Source: UBA7239 sp035430165
Lineage (GTDB): Bacteria > Pseudomonadota > Gammaproteobacteria > Pseudomonadales > UBA7239
Direction of reading: 5' to 3'
Assembly: GCA_035430165.1 (NCBI GenBank)
Contig: DAOMGE010000009.1
Span: forward strand, 8,876 to 72,875
Length of the DNA stretch: 64,000 nt
The notes beneath the pieces were generated by a model. That model worked only from the letters and a program-made list of their open reading frames with translations, was not told the DNA's origin and made no database searches. The translations under genes and the position numbers were made by a program. Below, one piece after another: positions 35,426 through 43,364 of this stretch. Position 1 is the first letter of the stretch. Every line of letters starts with the position of its first letter.

Positions 35426-36274
35426 TTAACCGAGCAGCTTCCTTTCTCCGGCCTGCAAGGTCTGCAAGATCAATGTGTTGATCGTCATTGGTCCGACACC
35501 ACCCGGCACTGGCGTCCACGCACTCGCACGACAGGCCACCGAAGCCATCTCGATATCCCCGACGCCACCGGCGTGGTATCCCGCATCAACAACCACGGCC
35601 CCGTCCCTGATCCACGAGCCAGGAATAAACTCCGGCCGACCAACCGCACCCACAACAATATCTGCCTGCTCCACAAGCGCACACAGGTTTTTGGTCTGTG
35701 AGTGGCAAATCGTCACGGTGCAGTTTGCATTTAGAAGCATAGCTGCCATAGGCTTCCCGAGGATTGGGCTGCGACCCAACACCACAGCGTGCCTACCCGC
35801 CAAGGGGATCTCATACGCTTCGAGTAGCCGCATAATTCCGGCGGGCGTGGCAGACCCATACGCCGACTCACCCATGGCCATGCGCCCGAAACCCAGACAG
35901 GTCACACCATCCACATCCTTCTCAAGCGCTATGGCATCAAAACAGGCTCGCTCATCGATTTGTTGAGGTACAGGGTGCTGCAACAGTATTCCGTGTACAT
36001 TGGGATTCTGGTTGAGTGCGTGGATCTGCGCCAGCAACTGCGCGGTCGTTGTGGATTGCGGCATTTCAATCGCCATAGAATCCATACCTACTCGCTGGCA
36101 GGCATTTCCTTTCATGCGGACGTACGTAGCTGATGAGGGATCATCCCCAACAAGGATAGTGGCAAGAATAGGCGTAGCGCCGCCCGAACAGGCTTTCAGT
36201 TTTTCCACTCGCGCCCGGATAGCTGATTCGGTTTCTTCGGCAATTTTTTTTCCGTCAAGGACTACAGCAGCCAT
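35426..36274 (-). CDS. folD: Methylenetetrahydrofolate dehydrogenase/cyclohydrolase
   Basis: 282-residue bifunctional enzyme that converts 5,10-methylene-THF to 10-formyl-THF with NADP in the cytoplasm. The conserved VGDDPSSATYVRMKGNACQ segment carries the catalytic Tyr and Lys, and ILLQHPVPQQI and the Rossmann-side VVLGRSPILGKPMAAMLLN and PVPGGVGPMTINTLI motifs are complete. The ATG at 36274 is preferred over the GTG two codons upstream (36280). Upstream of the S10 promoter, transcribed in the same direction. Confidence 0.97.
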   Translation of the reverse strand: MAAVVLDGKKIAEETESAIRARVEKLKACSGGATPILATILVGDDPSSATYVRMKGNACQRVGMDSMAIEMPQSTTTAQLLAQIHALNQNPNVHGILLQHPVPQQIDERACFDAIALEKDVDGVTCLGFGRMAMGESAYGSATPAGIMRLLEAYEIPLAGRHAVVLGRSPILGKPMAAMLLNANCTVTICHSQTKNLCALVEQADIVVGAVGRPEFIPGSWIRDGAVVVDAGYHAGGVGDIEMASVACRASAWTPVPGGVGPMTINTLILQTLQAGERKLLG

Positions 36275-36415
36275 TTGCACTCTCTTTCACTATCCGCATG
36301 GAAAATACAGGCACTTATTGTGCCCGATTTGCTGCGCATTCCATAGCTTCTCGTTTACCCCGATGGCACCACCCGCTACAATAGCCGCCCTTGCAACCAC
36401 CCCTCCGTGATTCAC

Positions 36416-37207
36416 ATGCAGCCGATGCTGAACATTGCCTTACGCGCTGCGCGTCAGGCCGGCGAACATATCGTACGCGCCTCTGATCGCCTCGACACCG
36501 TTGTTGTTACTGAAAAAGGCACAAACGACTACGTTACCGAAATTGACAAGGCCGCCGAAGACATCATTATCAGCCTGCTGAAAAAGACTTATCCTGACCA
36601 CGGATTTCTGGCCGAAGAGAGCGGCGCCTACAACAGCGGCAGTGATTATTGCTGGATCATCGACCCCCTCGATGGCACCACCAATTTTGTACGCGGCATC
36701 CCCCATTATGCGGTATCCATTGCTTGCCAGTACCAGGGCCGACTGGAGCATGCTGTCATTTACAATCCAGTCACTCGTGAGGAATTTACCGCCAGCCGCG
36801 GACGTGGAGCACAATTGAACGGCAGGCGCATACGTGTTTCCGGTCGCACCCAACTTGACGGCGCCTTGCTTGGCACAGGGATACCTTTCCGTCGCCACCA
36901 GAGTGAAAAACTGCCTGGCTATCTTGATGCTCTGGGAGAACTCGCCAAACAGACGGCCGGCATTCGGCGCGCCGGTTCAGCAGCACTCGATCTGGCGTAT
37001 GTCGCTGCCGGTCGTTTCGATGCCTTCTGGGAAATGGGTCTACAGCCATGGGACATGGCTGCGGGCATATTATTAATCCAGGAAGCAGGCGGACTGATCA
37101 GCGACTTTGCTGGCGGCAACCAGTTCCTTGAGAGCGGTAACATTGTTTGCGGCAATCCCAAATGCTTCAAGCATGTACTGAAGGTGGTCAACAGTCATCT
37201 GGTCTGA
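36416..37207 (+). CDS. suhB: Inositol-1-monophosphatase / rRNA transcription factor SuhB
   Basis: 263-residue Mg-dependent phosphatase. The metal-binding motifs are GFLAEESG, WIIDPLDGTTNF and the C-terminal PWDMAAGILLIQEAGG. MQPMLNIALRAARQAG closely matches the E. coli SuhB start; SuhB also joins the rRNA antitermination complex there. The frame is open from 36407, but ATG 36416 is the family start. Its 3' end overlaps ubiK convergently by 13 bases. Confidence 0.95.
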   Translation: MQPMLNIALRAARQAGEHIVRASDRLDTVVVTEKGTNDYVTEIDKAAEDIIISLLKKTYPDHGFLAEESGAYNSGSDYCWIIDPLDGTTNFVRGIPHYAVSIACQYQGRLEHAVIYNPVTREEFTASRGRGAQLNGRRIRVSGRTQLDGALLGTGIPFRRHQSEKLPGYLDALGELAKQTAGIRRAGSAALDLAYVAAGRFDAFWEMGLQPWDMAAGILLIQEAGGLISDFAGGNQFLESGNIVCGNPKCFKHVLKVVNSHLV

Positions 37208-37467
37208 CCAAAACGGACAGCCTGACCTTCGCACAATGCAGCCAGCTGCTTCTCTGCTTCTTCCAGTCGACTCCTTGTCTTTGACAGCACATTACACTGG
37301 GCATCAAATTCACTGCGACTGACCAGATCCAGTCGCGCCAGCGCCGATTGCAGTAAAGCATGCAGGATTTTTTCCAACTCCTCACCCGGCAGAGACTGGG
37401 ATCCCAACTGCTCTTGCAATTGCGCGGAGAGCTTCGCCAGAAGATCCCCCGGTATTTTGATAGCCAT
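37195..37467 (-). CDS. ubiK: UbiK, ubiquinone-biosynthesis accessory factor (BMFP/YqiC)
   Basis: 90-residue coiled-coil protein. The LLQSALARLDLVSRSEFDAQ core followed by NVLSKTRSRLEEAEKQLAAL is the BMFP domain of UbiK, which helps assemble the soluble Ubi complex with UbiJ. The ATG at 37467 with an AGGGG site is chosen; the frame also opens at 37485. Convergent with suhB. Confidence 0.9.
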   Translation of the reverse strand: MAIKIPGDLLAKLSAQLQEQLGSQSLPGEELEKILHALLQSALARLDLVSRSEFDAQCNVLSKTRSRLEEAEKQLAALCEGQAVRFGQTR

Positions 37468-37559
37468 AAACAACCCCTTATACAAGCGACCCCACTATAA
37501 CCAGCCAGGCCGATTCTGCAAATCGAGCAACACCGGATACGCACCACCCTGATATCCAT

Positions 37560-37576
37560 CGCGCCACTTTGGTGCA
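37560..37576 (+). promoter_or_regulatory. NtrC-like site upstream of the TorF-type porin
   Basis: CGCGCC-ACTT-TGGTGCA matches the NtrC consensus TGCACC-N4-TGGTGCA at all but two defined positions. It is about 108 bases upstream of the -24 element of the porin's sigma-54 promoter, a usual enhancer distance. The 302-base gene-free stretch 37468-37769 otherwise holds only that promoter. Confidence 0.6.
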
Positions 37577-37683
37577 CTGTAATGCAGATATCCGTCAAAA
37601 CAGCAATCCTTAAAATCACATTTTTTTCATATTTCCGTCACAAATCCTTGCTATGCAGCTGTAAATCTTGGCACAATTCGCTC

Positions 37684-37699
37684 TGGCACGTACTTTGTA
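37684..37699 (+). promoter_or_regulatory. Sigma-54 promoter of the TorF-type porin gene
   Basis: TGGCAC-GTACT-TTGTA differs from the sigma-54 consensus TGGCAC-N5-TTGCA by one base, with the correct -24/-12 spacing. It lies about 70 bases before the porin start codon. Confidence 0.75.
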
Positions 37700-37769
37700 T
37701 GGGGAGTGCCGTGGTCGCGCTCCTATCTATGCGGCTTTTTATTTTTTATCACCCTCGAGGAGTGAACAC

Positions 37770-38510
37770 ATGAAAACATTGGCAAAAGCAGTAGCGATCA
37801 GCTCACTGGTACTGGCTGGCTCGCAAGTTATGGCAGAAGACGTTGGCCAGGGCTTTGATGTAAGCGCAAACGTTGGCGTAGTTTCTGATTACGTTTTCCG
37901 TGGTCTTTCACAAAGCAACGGCAACACTGCCATTCAGGGCGGTATTGATGTCAAGCATGCTTCAGGTGTCTACGCGGGTACCTGGCTGTCCAGCCTCAGC
38001 GGTAACAGCAGTGCAGCTGTTGGTAATGCCGAGCAGGATCTGTATGTTGGTTATGGCTACAAGCTGAACGATGACGTGTCATTTGACCTGCGCGTGACTC
38101 AGTTTGATTACATCAATGCCAGCACCGCTAACTACTATGAAACCCATGCTAGCGCGACTTTCTACAACATCACTCTTGGCACTGATTACAGCAACAACAT
38201 TCAGGGTACTGGCGACAATTCAGCCAAAGTTACGGACAACAATGCCATCCACTACTATGGCAGCTACACCTATACTTTCCCGATGGAAATTGTCGGCACC
38301 GCAACTATCGGTCATGTTGACCTGCATGACAAAAATATTTTGTTGACTGCTGAAGATTCATACAATTACTGGAATCTTGGCGTGAGCAAGAAACTGGTTG
38401 GCATTAACTGGGGTGTGAGCTACAACAACAACAATATCAGCATCAAAGAGTGTGGCGGATCAAACATGTGTGACAGCACATGGGTGTTCTCTGCCAACAA
38501 ATCCCTGTAA
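37770..38510 (+). CDS. TorF-family putative outer-membrane porin
   Basis: 246-residue protein with a Sec signal (AKAVAISSLVLAGSQVMA, cleavage after residue about 22) and alternating hydrophobic beta-strands ending in aromatic residues, such as NVGVVSDYVFRGLSQSNGNT and QDLYVGYGYKLNDDVSFDLR. These are marks of the TIGR02001/TorF family. The frame continues upstream to 37668, but ATG 37770 opens the signal peptide. Next to glnK-amtB and behind a sigma-54 promoter, it probably admits a nitrogen source; the solute is unknown. Confidence 0.88.
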   Translation: MKTLAKAVAISSLVLAGSQVMAEDVGQGFDVSANVGVVSDYVFRGLSQSNGNTAIQGGIDVKHASGVYAGTWLSSLSGNSSAAVGNAEQDLYVGYGYKLNDDVSFDLRVTQFDYINASTANYYETHASATFYNITLGTDYSNNIQGTGDNSAKVTDNNAIHYYGSYTYTFPMEIVGTATIGHVDLHDKNILLTAEDSYNYWNLGVSKKLVGINWGVSYNNNNISIKECGGSNMCDSTWVFSANKSL

Positions 38511-38526
38511 GTTTTTCACCTTGCAG

Positions 38527-38557
38527 AAAACGGCTCCTTCGGGAGCCGTTTTTGTTT
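38527..38557 (+). terminator. Rho-independent terminator after the porin gene
   Basis: AAAACGGCTCC (38527-38537) pairs with GGAGCCGTTTT (38542-38552) around a TTCG loop, followed by T-rich sequence. It separates the porin transcript from glnK-amtB, so each needs its own promoter. Confidence 0.92.
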
Positions 38558-38570
38558 CCGCACCACTCAC

Positions 38571-38616
38571 GCACCGCAATTGCCCACACTCCGCAATATT
38601 GCACCGCAATGGTGCC
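38571..38616 (+). promoter_or_regulatory. NtrC enhancer sites of glnK-amtB
   Basis: TGCACC-GCAA-TGGTGC at 38600-38615 is a nearly perfect NtrC palindrome. GCACCGCAAT is repeated exactly 30 bases earlier at 38571-38580, three helical turns away, and a weaker CCGCAAT lies between them. They are about 90 bases upstream of the sigma-54 promoter. Confidence 0.75.
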
Positions 38617-38690
38617 AACAGTCTCACCAGCCCGTATCTCGCAACCAAAACAATAATTCAACTAGCTGAATAAAAAGGACTTTTACAATC

Positions 38691-38706
38691 TGGCACAAAA
38701 TCCGCT
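38691..38706 (+). promoter_or_regulatory. Sigma-54 promoter of glnK-amtB
   Basis: TGGCAC-AAAAT-CCGCT has the invariant GG and GC ten bases apart (38692-38693 and 38704-38705). It is the expected RpoN promoter for glnK, about 95 bases before its start. Confidence 0.8.
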
Positions 38707-38797
38707 TTAAAACTCCCATCCAGGATGGCGCAGGTGCTGACATTGGTCCCGAGACCAGTACGGCGAAACAGGAAAGTCAATTACTGAGGAGAGTTTC

Positions 38798-39136
38798 ATG
38801 AAACTGGTAACAGCCATAATCAAACCGTTCAAGCTGGATGACGTGCGTGAAGCACTGTCAGACATCGGGGTACAAGGTGTCACCGTTAGCGAAGTCAAGG
38901 GATTTGGCCGCCAGAAGGGCCATACGGAACTGTATCGCGGCGCCGAATATGTCGTCGACTTCCTGCCCAAGGTAAAGCTGGAAATTGCCATTGGCAATGA
39001 ACAGGTCGACGCCGTGATCGAGGCCATTACCAAGGCCGCCAACACCGGAAAAATTGGTGACGGCAAGATCTTTGTCATGAACCTGGAAGAAGTCATCCGC
39101 ATACGTACCGGTGAAACCGGCAACGCTGCTGTCTGA
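38798..39136 (+). CDS. glnK: PII nitrogen-regulatory protein GlnK
   Basis: 112-residue trimeric signal protein that senses ATP, ADP and 2-oxoglutarate and plugs AmtB when nitrogen is sufficient. The T-loop (KGHTELYRGAEYVVDFLPK) carries the uridylylation site Tyr51; the B-loop TGKIGDGKIFV and C-loop RIRTGETG are complete. It precedes amtB after 36 bases. Confidence 0.97.
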   Translation: MKLVTAIIKPFKLDDVREALSDIGVQGVTVSEVKGFGRQKGHTELYRGAEYVVDFLPKVKLEIAIGNEQVDAVIEAITKAANTGKIGDGKIFVMNLEEVIRIRTGETGNAAV

Positions 39137-39172
39137 TCACTGACCACAACGATCGAAACCCCGGAGGTTACC

Positions 39173-40612
39173 GTGAAAAAACTCTTATTGATCCTGAGTA
39201 TGTGCAGTGTGCTGTTTGCGCTGCCAGGGTGGTCTGATGAGGCCGCCAGTACCGCTACTGATGTCGCTGCAGCCGTGACCGCTGCTGTCACGCCTGCCCC
39301 AACGGCCAACAAAGGGGATGACGCATTCCTGATGATGTCATCTGCGTTCGTTATCCTGATGTCCGTACCTGGACTTGCCTTGTTTTACGGCGGTCTGGTA
39401 CGCAAGAAAAACATGCTGTCAGTACTGATGCAGGTGTTCACTATCTTTTCGATGATCACTGTGTTGTGGGTGGTGTATGGCTATTCAGTGGCCTTTACCG
39501 AAGGCACGCCCTTCTTTGGTTCTCTCTCCAAGGTCATGTTGCACGGTGTGACACCGGATTCGATGGCAGCTACCTGGAACAAGGCCACATTTATCCATGA
39601 ATTTATCTACGTAGCCTTCCAGGGCGCATTCGCTGCCATTACCTGCGGCTTGATCATCGGCTCCTTTGCCGAACGCGTGAAGTTTTCTGCGGCACTGTTG
39701 TTTACCGTTCTGTGGTTTACCTTTGCCTATCTGCCGGTCTGCCACATCGTCTGGTACTGGGATGGCCCGAACAGCATCGTCGATGCTGATACGCTTGCCA
39801 TCGCCACTGCCAAAGCCGGCTACATGTTCCAGAAAGGTGCTCTCGATTTTGCTGGCGGCACGGTAGTACACATCAATGCTGCTGTAGCTGGCCTGATTGG
39901 CGCTTACTTTGTGGGCAAACGTCGTGGCTACGGCAAAGAAGCCATGTACCCCCACAGCCTGACCATGACCATGATCGGTGCCTCGCTGCTGTGGTTCGGC
40001 TGGTTTGGCTTCAACGCCGGCTCTGCGCTGGAAGCGAATGGCACTGCAGGCCTCGCGTTCATCAATACCTGGTTAGCAACAGCGGCGGCTGCCATGTCAT
40101 GGCTGCTGGCTGAGTGGATCCTGAAAAAACACCCGTCACTGCTGGGCGCTGCTTCTGGTGCAGTCGCTGGTCTGGTTGCCATCACCCCTGCTTGCGGCTT
40201 CGTCGGCGTGGGTGGTGCACTGGTCATCGGCTTGCTGGCTGGCGTGATCTGTCTCTGGGGCGTTACCGGACTCAAAAGCTTGCTCGGCGCTGACGATGCA
40301 CTTGATGTCTTCGGTGTCCACGGCGTGGGCGGTATCCTCGGGGCATTGTTGACCGGTGTTTTCGCAGCTCCTTCGCTGGGCGGCACAGGCATCTGGGACT
40401 ATGTGGCGAATGCGGCCAGCCCTGACTACTCCATCAGCGGACAAGTCCTGATTCAGGCTGAAGGTATCCTGACTACCATCCTGGTATCCGGTGTTGTCTC
40501 TGTCATCGCTTACAAACTGGTGGATTTGCTGGTAGGTCTGCGCGTAGACGAGGAACAGGAAGTGATGGGCCTCGACGTCAGCTCACATGGCGAGCGCGCC
40601 TACAACGACTGA
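39173..40612 (+). CDS. amtB: Ammonium transporter AmtB
   Basis: 479 residues: an N-terminal signal or extra span (LLLILSMCSVLFALPGWS), then 11 membrane spans. Transport-related motifs seen are FYGGLVRKKNMLS, AFQGAFAAITCGLIIGSFAE, the FAGGTVVHINAAVAGL twin-His region and VFGVHGVGGILGALLTGVFA. It imports ammonium across the inner membrane under GlnK control. A hairpin terminator follows. Confidence 0.97.
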   Translation: MKKLLLILSMCSVLFALPGWSDEAASTATDVAAAVTAAVTPAPTANKGDDAFLMMSSAFVILMSVPGLALFYGGLVRKKNMLSVLMQVFTIFSMITVLWVVYGYSVAFTEGTPFFGSLSKVMLHGVTPDSMAATWNKATFIHEFIYVAFQGAFAAITCGLIIGSFAERVKFSAALLFTVLWFTFAYLPVCHIVWYWDGPNSIVDADTLAIATAKAGYMFQKGALDFAGGTVVHINAAVAGLIGAYFVGKRRGYGKEAMYPHSLTMTMIGASLLWFGWFGFNAGSALEANGTAGLAFINTWLATAAAAMSWLLAEWILKKHPSLLGAASGAVAGLVAITPACGFVGVGGALVIGLLAGVICLWGVTGLKSLLGADDALDVFGVHGVGGILGALLTGVFAAPSLGGTGIWDYVANAASPDYSISGQVLIQAEGILTTILVSGVVSVIAYKLVDLLVGLRVDEEQEVMGLDVSSHGERAYND

Positions 40613-40662
40613 TCCCTTCTCTCTCCACACCGGGGCTGACGCCCCGGCTTTTACTACCTTTC

Positions 40663-40691
40663 GGGCGCCCTTCAACAGGCGCCCTTTTTTT
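40663..40691 (+). terminator. Rho-independent terminator of glnK-amtB
   Basis: GGGCGCC (40663-40669) pairs with GGCGCCC (40678-40684) and is followed by seven T. An extra hairpin, CGGGGC with GCCCCG, lies at 40631-40646. Confidence 0.88.
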
Positions 40692-40705
40692 CGCTTACTG
40701 TTTTC

Positions 40706-41383
40706 CTATTTGCCACCACCCATCTGTGCATAGAGTGCGGGGTCTATCTTCAGGAAGATCGCTTCGCCTTCTGCATAAAGCACGCCGTCGCTGTCTTTCA
40801 GCGTGCAGTGCATGAACACCTTGCGACGCTCTTCACCGGTCAGGCGCACCTGGTAGGTCAGTTCACGATTGAGCGGTACCGGCATGCGGTAAATGGTTTT
40901 CAGCGTGCCCGTCATGGCCGGCACATCAAGGCCACTGTGCGAAACGCCGATGCCAAAGGCTTCGTCCATGTAGGCAGCGATATAGCCACCGTGTACCAAT
41001 CCTGGCGGCCCCTCAAACGCGGGGCCAAAGGTCACCACCGCATCCAGATATCCTTCGCCCTGGAAATATTTTGCCGGTGCTGCCAATGCGTTGCAGTTGC
41101 CGCTTATAGGCCGGTAGGACAGCGAGTTTTCTGCACCGTAGTCATACCCGGTACCCGCTTCACTTTCCCCTTCATCCACCTGGCCAAACGGCCGGGTGCG
41201 ATCCGGCGCATGCACTTTTTCCATATCATCGGCCAGCATTTCCAGCGTGGATGCCAGCCTTGTCACCTCATGCGCGGGCAATTGCTTGCCGACCAGTGTG
41301 TGGTTAAGGCGGCGCAATGCGTTCGCAACGCGATCAGAATCGCCATCAATCATGGCGTTGATAGGCAGGGCGTGTTCAGTCAT
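40706..41383 (-). CDS. PaaI/YbgC-type hotdog thioesterase
   Basis: 225-residue protein with a helical lead of about 115 residues and a C-terminal hotdog fold. EGPPGLVHGGYIAAYMDEAF is the classic thioesterase active-site segment with its His-Gly-Gly turn, and TGTLKTIYRMPVPLN and YQVRLTGEERRKVFM follow. Such enzymes hydrolyse acyl-CoA thioesters. It is divergent from the acyl-CoA dehydrogenase gene and suits that catabolic context. Confidence 0.88.
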   Translation of the reverse strand: MTEHALPINAMIDGDSDRVANALRRLNHTLVGKQLPAHEVTRLASTLEMLADDMEKVHAPDRTRPFGQVDEGESEAGTGYDYGAENSLSYRPISGNCNALAAPAKYFQGEGYLDAVVTFGPAFEGPPGLVHGGYIAAYMDEAFGIGVSHSGLDVPAMTGTLKTIYRMPVPLNRELTYQVRLTGEERRKVFMHCTLKDSDGVLYAEGEAIFLKIDPALYAQMGGGK

Positions 41384-41543
41384 GGCATGGACTCCGGATC
41401 AGGATGGCAAATTATATGACGGGACCGGCACCAGATAGTCAATATTTACTGACTACTTTTGCGGCAGGATAGCCCGGTGCGGCCGCCCTGCCGTCGATGC
41501 TATGCTGGACGGCGAAGTAATCGACTGGATCAAGGAGCAACCG

Positions 41544-43325
41544 ATGTCTGTCTTTCATCCACCCGTGCGCGATATCCGCTTTGTCCGCAACGAATTATTC
41601 GATTTCCCCGCGCTATACCAGACCATGCCGGATTGCAGCGACGCCACGCAAGACACACTGGACGCCATACTTGATGAACTCGCACGCTTCTGCGCAGAAG
41701 AACTGGTGCCGTTGTACCGTGTCGGCGACACCGAAGGCTGCACCTGGTCAGCCGATGGCGTAAAAACGCCCACTGGCTTTAAAGAAGCCTACGCAAAATT
41801 TGTCGAGGGCGGCTGGCCATCCCTGTCAGCACCACTCGCTGTCGGCGGCCAGGGCTTGCCTGAATCCATGGGCATCCTGATGAATGAATTGCTCGGTCAG
41901 GCCAACTGGGCCTGGGCGATGTACCCCGGCCTTTCCCACGGTGCCAAACACACGCTGCAGGCACACGGCACCGCCGAGCAGCAACGCATCTATCTCAGCA
42001 AACTCGTGTCGGGCCACTGGAGCGGCACCATGTGCCTGACCGAACCACACTGCGGTTCGGATCTGGGGCTGCTGAAAACACGTGCAGAAATGCAATCCGA
42101 TGGCACATATAAAATCACCGGCACCAAGATTTTTATTTCTGCAGGCGAGCACGATATGAGTGAAAACATCGTGCATATCGTGCTGGCACGTTTGCCGGAT
42201 GCTCCTGCCGGTACCAAAGGCATTTCACTTTTCATCGTGCCGAAATTCTTGCCGGATGCCAACGACGAAAAAGGCGAGCGCAATCTGGTCACCTGTGGAT
42301 CGCTGGAACACAAGATGGGTATCCACGGCAATGCTACCTGCGTCATGAATTTTGATGGCGCAACCGGATTTCTCATCGGCGAGCCCAATCGCGGACTGAA
42401 TTGCATGTTCACTTTCATGAATGCAGCGCGCATCGGCACCGCCATCCAGGGCATCGCCCATGCAGAGCGCGGCTTCCAGGGTGCGCTCGCTTACGCAAAA
42501 GAGCGTTTGCAGATGCGCTCGTTATCCGGCCCGAAAAATCCGCAAGGTGTTGCCGATCCGATTATTGTGCATCCGGATGTGCGTCGCTTGTTGCTGACAG
42601 CAAAAGCCTTTGCCGAAGGCGGACGTATGCTGGTGCACTATCTCGCACGCGAACTGGATCTGGTGCAACACGGCACTGATAAAGCGGCGCGTGATCTCGC
42701 GGAAAACCGGTTGGCATTGTTAACACCGATCGCCAAGGCGTTTATCACTGAAACCGGATTTGAAGCAGCCAATTGCGGCATGCAGGTTTTCGGCGGTCAC
42801 GGCTATATTGCCGAATGGGGCATGGAACAGAATGTCCGGGATTCACGCATCTCGATGCTGTATGAAGGCACCACCGGCATCCAGTCACTGGACCTGATTG
42901 CACGCAAGGTGTTACAAAACGGCGGCATCAACCTGAATATTTTTCTCGACGAAATCGACAGCTTCTGCGCAGAAAATCCTGCACACAATGAATTCACAGG
43001 ACCGCTATCGGAACTCAGCAAGGAATGGCGCACCCTGACCACAGAACTCACCAGTCTCGCGATGCAGAATATGGACGAAGTCGGTGCGGCGGCGGTCGAT
43101 TACCTGATGTACGCCGGTTACATCACGCAAGCCTGGCTGTGGGCACGCGCCGCCATTCTTGCATCAGGCAAGGGCGATGCCGACGGCGGTTTCTACCAGG
43201 CAAAACTTCACACCGCGCGCTTTTATTTTCATCGCCTGCTGCCGCGCACTCGCGCACATCTCGGCAGCTTGCGGGCAGGAAGCTACAGTTTGATGGCGAT
43301 GCCTGAATCACAGTTTTTCTTTTGA
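41544..43325 (+). CDS. Large acyl-CoA dehydrogenase, paralogue 1
   Basis: 593-residue FAD enzyme, longer than the usual 380-400 residue family members and of the fused large type. The acyl-CoA dehydrogenase core shows GLPESMGILMNELLGQANWA, MCLTEPHCGSDLGLLKTRAE and KITGTKIFISAGEHD; the active-site base region is MLYEGTTGIQSLDLIAR. The C-terminal extension carries the helical domain. It oxidises an acyl-CoA to enoyl-CoA; chain length cannot be read. ATG 41544 follows AAGGAG; the frame opens earlier at 41502. Forms a tandem with the next gene. Confidence 0.94.
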   Translation: MSVFHPPVRDIRFVRNELFDFPALYQTMPDCSDATQDTLDAILDELARFCAEELVPLYRVGDTEGCTWSADGVKTPTGFKEAYAKFVEGGWPSLSAPLAVGGQGLPESMGILMNELLGQANWAWAMYPGLSHGAKHTLQAHGTAEQQRIYLSKLVSGHWSGTMCLTEPHCGSDLGLLKTRAEMQSDGTYKITGTKIFISAGEHDMSENIVHIVLARLPDAPAGTKGISLFIVPKFLPDANDEKGERNLVTCGSLEHKMGIHGNATCVMNFDGATGFLIGEPNRGLNCMFTFMNAARIGTAIQGIAHAERGFQGALAYAKERLQMRSLSGPKNPQGVADPIIVHPDVRRLLLTAKAFAEGGRMLVHYLARELDLVQHGTDKAARDLAENRLALLTPIAKAFITETGFEAANCGMQVFGGHGYIAEWGMEQNVRDSRISMLYEGTTGIQSLDLIARKVLQNGGINLNIFLDEIDSFCAENPAHNEFTGPLSELSKEWRTLTTELTSLAMQNMDEVGAAAVDYLMYAGYITQAWLWARAAILASGKGDADGGFYQAKLHTARFYFHRLLPRTRAHLGSLRAGSYSLMAMPESQFFF

Positions 43326-43364
43326 TTTTTTTATTTCAGAAATGGACACACCAAGGATTGCCCC

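Noticed and set aside
37188..37619. 143-residue minus-strand frame overlapping ubiK
   Set aside because: It is a shadow of ubiK in another frame; composition is biased and the ubiK frame is the one with the BMFP signature.
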